The translations under genes and the position numbers were made by a program. The notes under the pieces are model-generated. The model did no database searches and was not told the DNA's origin. It saw only the letters and a list, made by a program, of their open reading frames with translations. Below are positions 57,364 through 64,000 of a stretch of DNA of 64,000 nucleotides, piece by piece; positions within the stretch are counted from its first letter, which is position 1, and every line of letters begins with the position of its first letter. This stretch comes from Tateyamaria sp. Alg231-49 (GTDB lineage: Bacteria; Pseudomonadota; Alphaproteobacteria; Rhodobacterales; Rhodobacteraceae): positions 62,001 to 126,000 of the forward strand of contig NZ_FRFA01000008.1 in NCBI RefSeq assembly GCF_900143535.1, in the 5' to 3' direction.

Positions 57364-58410
57364 ATGCATCCCGACATTCAGAGATATTATTCAGACGTAA
57401 GACGAGTTGCTTTCTCGAAACCGATTCCGCATGTGAGCGCACAATGCCCTGATACAATTTCTTTCTATTTGGCGACCAAGGATTTGGTTCTAGAAAGCGG
57501 CTGGCACTGGCTTGGATATCTATACAACTTGCCATGGGCCGACGCTAACATTTGGAGGTTCGCAAACCTGTGCGTTCGGGCCGAGCGACGTTTGCCGGGT
57601 TTGGGCATCCGCTACATTAATGAACTCGCGCACTTAGGTGGACCTGAACGCGACGAACCCCGTTATGAGCAGATGTTACAGTTATTTGCCGAAGTGTTCG
57701 CGATCGATAGGGTTTTGGTGATGCCTTGGGGTGACGAAGCACAGTTTTACTTCGAGCCACGAGGCGAAAATGGACTTCGTCCCGAGTTCAGGGTTGTCGA
57801 CAAAGACGACGCTTACAATTTTGAAGTTAAGTCGCCAAGCCTACTGGCCCACCAGCGGCTAAGGGCAGCAGCTAGCGTTCAACTACCTGTGCGTATCACA
57901 AAGGAGTTCACTACTTCCGTGCAAATGAAAAACCCGGGCGCTCTGTTGCCACGAGACAATCCTATAAAGGATTTTTTGGTCAGTGCAGATGCAAAGTTTT
58001 CCGGATTTCCCAGAAACTCGGGCGCAAATATTCTGGTCATTGTATGGGATGATTTTATTTACGAACCTATCGGCAGTCTGTTGTCAGACTTTGCTGGCCT
58101 ACTGACGAACAATTCATTTCATAGATTAGGCGGGGAAGCAGTTATTTTTGAGAATGTTGATGCTGTCATTTGTGTGCGTCACATGAATGTTTTTCAGGAG
58201 GCGTTAGCCGAGCGTCCGTTGCCAGATGATAGGACTGACATGTTCGATCTAAGCCACAACCCTTTCACTCCTAACGTTTTCATTCCAACGCCTTGGGGCA
58301 ATGCATGCCCCCAATTTATACTCGAAAGCTTTGGTGCGCTCATGCATAATGACAAGCGCCTCCAAACCATTGCTGAATATAGGATCCCTGAGTACATTTT
58401 TTACGTGTAG
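57364..58410 (+). CDS. Unrecognised protein with PD-(D/E)XK-like motif
   Basis: The 348-residue protein has no signal peptide or membrane segment. Residues 140-142 (PEF) and 154-156 (EVK), 13 residues apart and framed by beta-like strands (LRPEFRVV, NFEVKSPS), fit a PD-(D/E)XK nuclease active site with Glu in place of Asp. The N-terminal half is helical and Trp/Tyr/Leu rich. Visibly more AT-rich than its housekeeping neighbours. It follows the HNH gene by 215 bases on the same strand. I do not recognise a family; the nuclease assignment is an inference from the motif alone. Confidence 0.5.
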   Translation: MHPDIQRYYSDVRRVAFSKPIPHVSAQCPDTISFYLATKDLVLESGWHWLGYLYNLPWADANIWRFANLCVRAERRLPGLGIRYINELAHLGGPERDEPRYEQMLQLFAEVFAIDRVLVMPWGDEAQFYFEPRGENGLRPEFRVVDKDDAYNFEVKSPSLLAHQRLRAAASVQLPVRITKEFTTSVQMKNPGALLPRDNPIKDFLVSADAKFSGFPRNSGANILVIVWDDFIYEPIGSLLSDFAGLLTNNSFHRLGGEAVIFENVDAVICVRHMNVFQEALAERPLPDDRTDMFDLSHNPFTPNVFIPTPWGNACPQFILESFGALMHNDKRLQTIAEYRIPEYIFYV

Positions 58411-58848
58411 TCTTTGCCCCAAGTTCATCAAATCCGCTTGTCTGCTCTGGGCCAATCACGCAACTTTGCAAAGGTCACTATCTGCGCATGGCCGCCGCTC
58501 ATTCGACACCTCCAGACGCAATCTGCGCCTATTCTAGGTGTCCACCAAATCAGAGCAAAACCAGTCAGCCCAAAGCGGTCATAGCGCGAAACGGCGGAGT
58601 TGGTCAGAGCGGACCTTCGCGATGCTTCTGTTGAGTGACCGATGTGCGGGACAAAGCCGCCTTATGCGGGTGCAGCGGATTTCACTTCAATACATCAGAC
58701 CTGAAGGAGGAGTTCATGCTTTCAAAGGGAGACCCAAGTAGATAGTTTTTGAGAACTGAGTGCGAAACGCCGTATGATTGAGCTATTGGGACAACCCCGA
58801 TAGCAGCAGCAATAAGGCGGAGGCTAATAGTTCTCTACTGGAACCCAC
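58411..58848. other. Intergenic region with repeat copy and a stray ribosome-binding site
   Basis: No real gene is seen. It holds one copy of a 39-base repeat (58462-58500). At 58716 an ATG preceded by a perfect AAGGAGGAG ribosome-binding site opens a frame of only nine codons (MLSKGDPSR, TAG at 58743), which looks like the truncated 5' end of a lost gene. It separates the PD-(D/E)XK-like gene from the convergent DUF3604 gene. Confidence 0.45.
58462..58500 (+). repeat. 39-base dispersed repeat, copy 1
   Basis: AACTTTGCAAAGGTCACTAT and the following TCTGCGCATGGCCGCCGCTC match 61851-61889 at 33 of 39 positions with no gap, in the same orientation. It may be a remnant of a degenerate intergenic repeat family. 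Confidence 0.55.
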
Positions 58849-60774
58849 TCACTCCGCAGTGTACCAGATCGGCGAAGTATATGCCCGATCCTGAATTTCT
58901 GGCGGCACGCTGTCTGGCAACGGAATATCATAGAAAGCTGCATCGTATGTCGTCCAACGCGGTTTTGGGATTTCTATAACACGCACATAGTAAAATGCAT
59001 TTTGGGACGGATCGAACTCGGGGTCCTGCCAGTAGGCTTCCAGCCCGGCTGCGCCAATCGAATTGTTAAATGTCGCGTTTTCGATATCGACAGTCGATCC
59101 GACGGGCTGTCGCGCACGGCCATCTTCGCCAATCTCGCGACCATCGGAAACAGCCACATCATAGATACGTTCAAAAGTTTTCCCGGTGTCGTCGATCCAT
59201 CCCTTGATGATCTGAACGCGATCCAGATTGGCCCCGTCCGGATCGCGCAGAGCATGGATCAGGAAGCGGGGTGCGGCTCCTTCAGGCGCGTTGATCAGAT
59301 CACTGCCCATCGGAACACCGTTCTGGTATCCGTTGGAAACAAAGTCAGGTGCGCGTAAATCAGTCTCTTTGAATTGCCAGCCGCCAAACACCCGAACTCT
59401 TATCCGGCTACCGGTCGTTGCATAGGCTTCTTTGCGGGAAATGGCGCCGTACACTTCGTCGCGCGTGTTTTCCCTTGCCCAGACCGCGGTCAGACCTGAC
59501 GCGGATTCCTGCGCTGTCAATATCCGAAGCGCGGGGTTTTCGGCTGGGATTACTTCCCTGTTGTGCCGGGTCGCGGAGGGTTCCGTGTGTTGGTACTTCC
59601 CAAAGTAATTGTCTTCACGCGTTGTCGGAAGTGCCGTATGCGAGTCCGTCGTGCCATAAAGCCCAAATTTGTAGGGGTTTACGCCGATATCACGCTCGAT
59701 CTCCAGCCCGACCTTCATCGCGGAACGCGTGTATTCGTATTTCAACATCTCGGGCGTCTTTGCGGATGTCCCCCCAAGGTTGGACACATCCCAGCGCTCA
59801 AAGCCAGCAAACTCGTCATCCGGCGACAACATCGGATGAGTTTCCTCGTCCCCTTTGATCTGGGTTACTTCATGCATTGGCTCCCAACGAATGCGCTTGG
59901 CCGCATATTCGGCATCCATAGGCGACCCATCGAACTTGTTCTTGTTGAACATCAAGCCGTTCGACATATTCCCGTTGTGAGGTACAGCAATGGCATTTCC
60001 GCCGATGGTCGTTTCATAGTCTGCAAGATAATCCCACAGCATTTCGGGGTCCGGGGCTTCGAAGAAGGATAAAGGTCTGGTCTGACTGGTTTTGTCCGCG
60101 CCATCCCCGAAGATGATAACCCGATGCAGGTTGTCGCCTTTGGGGGTGAAGGTCCATTCAAACCCGCTCAACGCGGTAAAAGTGCCGGGATCGTTGTACT
60201 GATCCACAGTTTCCACAATATCGAGCCAGATGTCGCCATCCAACCCCAGCCCTCCGGTCGGGTCGATGCCCCGTACCGTCGCCATTTCAATAATTTCCGC
60301 AAAGGCGGCCATCCGGGCTTCCTGCCCTTCGGTAAATCCGTCGTGAATGCGGCGGCCCCAATCATCTGCTAACAGGTTTGGATGCGACGTGCGAATTGCA
60401 GTTGCCAGCCCGAGCATCTCTGCATGTTCCGTGATGGCAAGGAAATCTAACGGGCGAATGAGTTGAACCGGTTGCCCTGTATTTGAAGTTATTCTTTCGC
60501 CACGGGCCACCCGAAAAGCATCATGGATGTTCAGGGAGGTGCCAATCAGACCGGCATCAAAAGATATTTCTGTGTGAAAATGCAAGTCGCCAAAAAGCAC
60601 CTGATCCGGATAAGACCGCCCGACAAATGGAGAGTAGTTCGGCTCAGTTTCGACAGTCTCGGTTGAAACTACGCCCTCGAAAGCTGCGGCATCCAACGCC
60701 AAAGACGACATCAAAGCAGCGCTCAGACATAACGTAACGAGCGATGTCCGATCCAGAAACCACGAGTATTTCAT
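58849..60774 (-). CDS. Secreted DUF3604 (PHP-like) protein
   Basis: The 641-residue DUF3604 protein is exported by a signal peptide (MKYSWFLDRTSLVTLCLSAA... cleaved near DAAA-FEG). Candidate metal ligands lie in LFGDLHFHTEISFDAG, DFLAITEHAEMLG, IAVPHNGNMSNG and GLYGTTDSHTALP. TGGAGGGGA before the ATG supports 60774. It is clearly a different subfamily from the cytoplasmic DUF3604 protein at 600-2909. Divergent from a Crp/Fnr regulator that probably controls it. A metal-dependent hydrolase of the periplasm is likely, with unknown substrate. Confidence 0.88.
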   Translation of the reverse strand: MKYSWFLDRTSLVTLCLSAALMSSLALDAAAFEGVVSTETVETEPNYSPFVGRSYPDQVLFGDLHFHTEISFDAGLIGTSLNIHDAFRVARGERITSNTGQPVQLIRPLDFLAITEHAEMLGLATAIRTSHPNLLADDWGRRIHDGFTEGQEARMAAFAEIIEMATVRGIDPTGGLGLDGDIWLDIVETVDQYNDPGTFTALSGFEWTFTPKGDNLHRVIIFGDGADKTSQTRPLSFFEAPDPEMLWDYLADYETTIGGNAIAVPHNGNMSNGLMFNKNKFDGSPMDAEYAAKRIRWEPMHEVTQIKGDEETHPMLSPDDEFAGFERWDVSNLGGTSAKTPEMLKYEYTRSAMKVGLEIERDIGVNPYKFGLYGTTDSHTALPTTREDNYFGKYQHTEPSATRHNREVIPAENPALRILTAQESASGLTAVWARENTRDEVYGAISRKEAYATTGSRIRVRVFGGWQFKETDLRAPDFVSNGYQNGVPMGSDLINAPEGAAPRFLIHALRDPDGANLDRVQIIKGWIDDTGKTFERIYDVAVSDGREIGEDGRARQPVGSTVDIENATFNNSIGAAGLEAYWQDPEFDPSQNAFYYVRVIEIPKPRWTTYDAAFYDIPLPDSVPPEIQDRAYTSPIWYTAE

Positions 60775-60802
60775 AACATCCCCTCCAAAACGCGGACACA
60801 AC

Positions 60803-60816
60803 TTGATCCACCTCAA
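60803..60816. promoter_or_regulatory. FNR/Crp-type half-palindrome box
   Basis: TTGATCCACCTCAA matches the FNR-box TTGAT-N4-ATCAA with one mismatch (CTCAA). It is 29 bases upstream of the DUF3604 start codon, where a bound Crp/Fnr-type protein would overlap the promoter. Confidence 0.5.
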
Positions 60817-60843
60817 AGTCTGTCACAATCCAATCTGAAAGAA

Positions 60844-60859
60844 ATGATCCTCAGATCAT
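60844..60859. promoter_or_regulatory. Perfect 16-base palindrome, likely Crp/Fnr operator
   Basis: ATGATCCTCAGATCAT is a perfect inverted repeat (ATGATC, 4-base spacer, GATCAT) of the TGATC-N4-GATCA type, 40 bases before the Crp/Fnr regulator's ATG and 70 before the DUF3604 gene. Its position fits autoregulation. Confidence 0.6.
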
Positions 60860-60898
60860 ATCCCATGCATTTCTCAAATAATTCGGTTATTTTACGGT

Positions 60899-61633
60899 AT
60901 GAATGAAGCTCAAAGAACTGACGCTGCTTCAGCCAGCACGCGAAAACTGACATCAAAACAAAAGAAAATGATGTGTCGCTCCGGCTGGTTGTCGACGTGC
61001 CCTAAAGCATTTCAAGACGCACTTTTGAACTTAGGCACGGTGAACCTGTTGCAACCCGGCGATGTCCTATATCACCGCGGTAAAGTTCCAACACATGTGC
61101 ACGGATTGATCGGTGGACAGATAGACATGCGTCTGTTGTCACAGCAAAATGAAGAACTCGTGTATCCCGCTACCGGTTCTGACAAATGGTACAGTTTCGC
61201 GGACGTGATTGCCCAGGAAAAAGCCGTGGGTGAGGCAGTCGCGCATAGGCCGACGCTGATGCTGAGCATTCCTCGTTCAGAGATCATGGCCTTTCTTGAT
61301 GCAGAGCCGGACAGATATCACCGGATCATCTCTCATGATAACGCATTACGTAGGCACCTTCAGGAAATCATGACAGATCTGGTTACATTCGACGGTGCCG
61401 AACTAGTTGCGCGGCGTTTGCTGTGGATGCTGAACTCCGGTCGTATTGATCCGCGATACCCTTTTATTTTGTCACAGCATGATTTGGCCTCATCTATGGG
61501 CGTGTCTGTTCCAACGGTCCAGCGTGCCTTTCGACAACTAAAATCCGAAGAAATTGTGACTACAGAATACGGAAAGTTTTTTGTGAAAGATCGCGACAGG
61601 CTTAAGGCATTTCTGGACAATACCCCCAAATAA
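60899..61633 (+). CDS. Crp/Fnr-family transcriptional regulator
   Basis: The 244-residue regulator has an N-terminal cyclic-nucleotide-binding-like beta-barrel (QPGDVLYHRGKVPTHVHGLIGG), a dimer helix, and a C-terminal winged helix-turn-helix (ILSQHDLASSMGVSVPTVQRAFRQLKSEEIV). Cys26 and Cys34 are the only N-terminal cysteines, so it lacks an Fe-S FNR signature. The ligand is unknown. It is divergent from the secreted DUF3604 gene with palindromic boxes in between, which suggests it regulates itself and that gene. No strong ribosome-binding site is visible. Confidence 0.88.
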   Translation: MNEAQRTDAASASTRKLTSKQKKMMCRSGWLSTCPKAFQDALLNLGTVNLLQPGDVLYHRGKVPTHVHGLIGGQIDMRLLSQQNEELVYPATGSDKWYSFADVIAQEKAVGEAVAHRPTLMLSIPRSEIMAFLDAEPDRYHRIISHDNALRRHLQEIMTDLVTFDGAELVARRLLWMLNSGRIDPRYPFILSQHDLASSMGVSVPTVQRAFRQLKSEEIVTTEYGKFFVKDRDRLKAFLDNTPK

Positions 61634-61962
61634 ACCTGTCATAGGGCGACGTGTATTACGGCAAAATCACTGGAAAAGACGTATTGACTGGACGCCTCTG
61701 CATTGCTGTCACCTGCGCAGAATTTCGTTCCGGATATGTTGAGGACAACATGCTGCGGTTGCAAAATCGGAATTTTTCCATGTCTCCTTCGGGCTCTCAA
61801 CCGACCTTCGCTGCACTCAGTTTGAAGGTCCGCTGTCGGGAAACTGCCCAAACTTTGCAAAGCTCGCTTTCTGCGCATAACTGCCGCTCAAACGGCTCGG
61901 CTAAGTCAAAGTTCTTGACGAAAACTGTCAGATGGCGGTCGCTCAACAGATGCATCGCGAGC
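61634..61962. other. Intergenic region, no gene seen
   Basis: This 329-base stretch lies between the convergent Crp/Fnr regulator and the DUF5677 gene. It contains the second copy of the 39-base repeat (61851-61889). A plus-strand open frame from 61651 runs antisense through the DUF5677 gene and is not credible. Confidence 0.45.
61851..61889 (+). repeat. 39-base dispersed repeat, copy 2
   Basis: AACTTTGCAAAGCTCGCTTT and the following CTGCGCATAACTGCCGCTC match 58462-58500 at 33 of 39 positions, same orientation. It lies downstream of the Crp/Fnr gene. Confidence 0.55.
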
Positions 61963-62676
61963 CTAGTCAGATTTATCCCGAACAAAATGATCCGAAAGTC
62001 CCGTTTCAAAGATTTCATGGATAGTTTCAGACGCATGGTGGATTGCTACAGCACACGTGTCTATCAAGGTTGGAAAACTATCTTCTGCGTCCCTTTGAAA
62101 GCTGACCATTTTGAAGTCGTCATCGCCATCAAAATGAAAATGGCGATTTCTAAGCGTTTGAAGATTGTTGTGACCGCTATTGCAAAGCTGCGCATACACC
62201 GTTCGATACTCTTTCTCCCATCCTAACGCCTTGTGTTTTTGGAACATGTTCTTGCTGACGGCACCTTGGTTTTTCAATTGATCAACCTCAGTTTGCTTAG
62301 CCATCCGAACTCCATCAAAATCTTCAATTTCACTAAGACCTTTTACAAAGGGGTTTCCTTCACTGCTCTGATTAAAGAGCTTTAACCAATATTGATGATG
62401 CTCAAGTTCTATAGCTCTGATGTGCTGACGGTCCTTTTTTAAGAGCGCGAGATCGACCCAAGCCTCGTACATAGTACGAAGCAATGGATATGCCATTTGT
62501 CCTCTGCCAGCTTTTACCAGCATCAAGACTGTATCGCCGACTTCCAAAACTGTCAGGTAAAGCGCAACCGTAGTTGTTTGGTACATGTCTCTTGAATTCA
62601 GTTTTAAGTGCTGAGTTTCTGGAAGGCATTTTTCGTGGATTAAGGCCACCAATTCATCAGCCGTTTCAAGTTTCAT
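61963..62676 (-). CDS. DUF5677-family protein
   Basis: The 237-residue all-helical protein has the DUF5677-like core PLLRTMYEAWVDLALLKKDRQH and later HFHFDGDDDF. An Asp/His-rich middle (NSGHNNLQTLRNRHFH) recalls HEPN-like helical RNA-cleaving domains but no strict R-x4-6-H motif could be confirmed. GAGAGGG precedes ATG 62676. It is less GC-rich than the core genome. It lies 67 bases downstream of the Mom-like/zinc-ribbon pair on the same strand. Function is unknown; defence is a speculation. Confidence 0.7.
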   Translation of the reverse strand: MKLETADELVALIHEKCLPETQHLKLNSRDMYQTTTVALYLTVLEVGDTVLMLVKAGRGQMAYPLLRTMYEAWVDLALLKKDRQHIRAIELEHHQYWLKLFNQSSEGNPFVKGLSEIEDFDGVRMAKQTEVDQLKNQGAVSKNMFQKHKALGWEKEYRTVYAQLCNSGHNNLQTLRNRHFHFDGDDDFKMVSFQRDAEDSFPTLIDTCAVAIHHASETIHEIFETGLSDHFVRDKSD

Positions 62677-62743
62677 CCTAAACCCTCTCGCATAAGGTTA
62701 AGTGCTACAGGCAATGCCAATCCGGTTTCGTCGCAGCATCTGT

Positions 62744-62893
62744 TTATTTTTTTTGCTGTCGTGATGCACGCTTTCGGTATGCATCGCCGCAGTATTTAGG
62801 CGTCGTGTTGTATACATTGATCTTTTCGCCGCACATCTGACAACGCAACGGCACAGCAACTAGCCGAGTAATTGACGCCAACGACCGTATCAC
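62744..62893 (-). CDS. 49-residue zinc-ribbon-like protein coupled to Mom-like gene
   Basis: GTG 62893 overlaps the TGA stop of the Mom-like gene (GTGA), giving MIRSLASITRLVAVPLRCQM, CGEKINVYNTTPKYCGDAYR and KRASRQQKK. C18-x2-C21-x13-C35 has the same spacing as the N-terminal zinc ribbon of the Mom-like protein (C15, C18, C32, C36), but the fourth ligand position is Tyr39. Positively charged C-terminus. Too short to be noticed by length alone; coupling and cysteine spacing support it. It may bind nucleic acid or be a duplicated, decaying piece of the ribbon. Confidence 0.55.
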   Translation of the reverse strand: MIRSLASITRLVAVPLRCQMCGEKINVYNTTPKYCGDAYRKRASRQQKK

Positions 62894-63669
62894 AGGCCCA
62901 ACAGCTTCGCCCGGCTCCGTCTATACGTCTTCGATCCGGCCAGTTTGACGAAACGACGCTTGCGCGGACGATCAATCAAACGCAGTCGATCGCCATACTT
63001 TGCGCGCAGCTGCTCATATCGATCTGGCTGGCCGCGAAACTCGCCCAAAATGGAGAACGAATGCCGGGTCTGCCTGCGTATTCGATATTCGCGTCTTCGC
63101 GCTGACCAACCCAACGGAATAAAAGACGCAGCGTGATAGATGCCGCCCCGGTGGCCTTGCCGGGGATCTGCAAACGTCACGCATGTGAAATCGCCAACGA
63201 TCGAACGCATCAGTTTCAGCGATCTTGAGATCAAACGCGTCGCGTCGTTTGGTCGATTGCTTCGAAGGACGAGGCGGTTCAATTCCCAGACTTCGCCAGC
63301 GTGATCTGGGCCGAGTACTGCGTCACGGGCTGATTGCGTTGCAGGGCGCCCGTAGGTGACAACGCCTTCGAGTGTCTCACCCACAAAAAGGCCGAATATG
63401 AAACTGACGGGTGGCCAACGACGCGCATAATGGATGCGCGTGATCAGATGGTCGGCGGCTGATCTGTCGATCTGCCTGATTGTCGTCCCACCCGTCGGCG
63501 CGGGGCAATTATCTGTGACGTTCTGTCGTTTGTTCGATCGAACGCGCTTTGCACGTTGCCTACATGTCGCGCCACAGAACGTAGCGTCGACGCGTTTTCG
63601 AATGAAGGTGTTACCGCACAGGGCGCACTGCGTTTTGACAGGCTGTTTGGGGCGGTAAGTTCGGACCAT
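62890..63669 (-). CDS. Mom-like GNAT DNA-modification protein with zinc ribbon
   Basis: The 259-residue protein. Residues 1-45 form a zinc ribbon (C15-x2-C18...C32-x3-C36, followed by RQRAKRVR). Residues ~75-200 match the phage Mu Mom pattern: HYARRWPPVSFIFGLFVGETLEGVVTYGRPA, EVWELNRLVLRSNRPNDATRLISRSLKLM, and FADPRQGHRGGIYHAASFIPLG. Mom is a GNAT-like protein that modifies adenine in phage DNA to evade restriction. The basic C-terminus (RPRKRRFVKLAGSKTYRRSRAK) fits DNA contact. Found at the edge of a mobile-looking segment. The activity here is inferred from pattern only. Confidence 0.7.
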   Translation of the reverse strand: MVRTYRPKQPVKTQCALCGNTFIRKRVDATFCGATCRQRAKRVRSNKRQNVTDNCPAPTGGTTIRQIDRSAADHLITRIHYARRWPPVSFIFGLFVGETLEGVVTYGRPATQSARDAVLGPDHAGEVWELNRLVLRSNRPNDATRLISRSLKLMRSIVGDFTCVTFADPRQGHRGGIYHAASFIPLGWSARRREYRIRRQTRHSFSILGEFRGQPDRYEQLRAKYGDRLRLIDRPRKRRFVKLAGSKTYRRSRAKLLGL

Positions 63670-63709
63670 TCGTCACGAATAATTGCCCCGCTCGGCGGCG
63701 TCAACGGCG

Positions 63710-64000
63710 TCACGCAACGCCTATGAACTCAGGTCGAACACGCGAAATTTTGACCGCCCTGCGCAGATGTCGCGGCGCGGTCACGCCAGGCAATTTTGCC
63801 TTGACCAAAGCGGCGTTCATCAAATCAGACGTACGGACGTCGCTGTGTGCGATTTTCGCAGGACACGAACAACGCCAGAATTCCAAATCGGCGCTGTCGA
63901 AACGATGAACGATAATGCCAAAAAGCCACGTTTTGCCGCTCTGATCGACGTCGAACTGCATAGCGCCAAATGCAGATTTGTTAGATCCACAGATCTTTAT
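63710..64000 (-). CDS. Hypothetical protein, 5' end beyond window
   Basis: The frame stays open from the right edge to TGA at 63710, with the first readable residues IKICGSNKSAFGAMQFDVDQ and the C-terminus RVRPEFIGVA. An internal ATG at 63961 would give 83 residues. Two cysteines (WRCSCP) are present. The stop is 40 bases before the Mom-like start, same strand, so the two are probably in one operon. Family not recognised. A plus-strand frame over the same bases is less likely. Confidence 0.4.
   Translation of the reverse strand: MKICGSNKSAFGAMQFDVDQSGKTWLFGIIVHRFDSADLEFWRCSCPAKIAHSDVRTSDLMNAALVKAKLPGVTAPRHLRRAVKISRVRPEFIGVA

Noticed and set aside
61651-62226. 191-codon plus-strand frame
   Set aside because: It runs antisense through the DUF5677 gene, which has a good ribosome-binding site and family pattern on the minus strand.
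55585-64000. Integrated element bounded by direct repeats of the tRNA-Ser 3' end
   Set aside because: No second copy of the tRNA 3' end and no integrase were found inside the window; the other end, if any, lies outside.

Overview
The window looks like chromosomal DNA of a Rhodobacterales / roseobacter-group alphaproteobacterium. The pointers are GC-rich codon use, a class II DAHP synthase, a ChpT-type phosphotransfer protein, a VPLPA-type sorting signal, overlapping olsB-olsA-like genes, an S2 protein with an Ala/Glu-rich tail, and the rplU-rpmA-(acetyltransferases)-obgE-proB-proA order. This assignment is by family resemblance only; no database search was possible.

Layout. 1-152: 5' end of a DoeB-like deacylase (minus). 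600-4731: a DUF3604 protein and an acyl-CoA synthetase (plus). 4788-6019: a decaying chemotaxis locus (STAS, CheY, and a cheA 5' fragment with an in-frame stop) next to a small secreted protein. 6221-8617: corrinoid/folate one-carbon operon. 8877-10783: Ppx/GppA and RlmE. 11027-13594: GlxA-type regulator divergent from class II aroG. 14551-18181: yicC-like, gmk, gamma carbonic anhydrase, CHMI-like isomerase and a trans-sulfuration enzyme. 18194-25570: complete phosphate regulon phoR / pstSCAB-phoU-phoB with a three-repeat Pho box before pstS. 26310-29827: SIS protein, kynA-kynU, and a divergent SDR. 29904-36261: a six-gene minus-strand acyl-CoA/lipid cluster (SDR, thiolase, nitronate monooxygenase-like, APH-type phosphotransferase, serine hydrolase, TesB), with a divergent MaoC. 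37026-38839: aroQ, a LuxR-type regulator and a histidine phosphatase. 39246-41050: proline iminopeptidase-like and sulfotransferase. 41159-42952: rpsB-tsf. 43437-44033: VPLPA-anchored secreted protein. 44239-46717: ornithine-lipid genes, DUF3553, chpT. 46784-53615: proA-proB-obgE, GNATs and LysE, rpmA, rplU. 53809-55412: two tandem DUF2059 proteins. 55585-55674: tRNA-Ser(CGA).

From the tRNA-Ser to the window end (about 8.3 kb) the content changes to accessory genes: a small orphan protein, an HNH endonuclease, an unrecognised protein with a PD-(D/E)XK-like motif, a secreted DUF3604 protein divergent from a Crp/Fnr regulator with palindromic operators between them, a DUF5677 protein, and at the end a Mom-like putative DNA-modification GNAT with an N-terminal zinc ribbon. 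That gene is overlapped by a 49-residue second zinc-ribbon gene not large enough to stand out by length. This island-like stretch, together with an unexplained base-paired intergenic segment at about 38.9-39.24 kb, is where undescribed biology is most likely.

No rRNA, CRISPR array, insertion sequence or integrase was seen. The dominant coordinated systems are phosphate-starvation control (PhoR-PhoB, Pst, PhoU), tryptophan catabolism (kynA-kynU), acyl-CoA metabolism, and core translation/GTPase genes.
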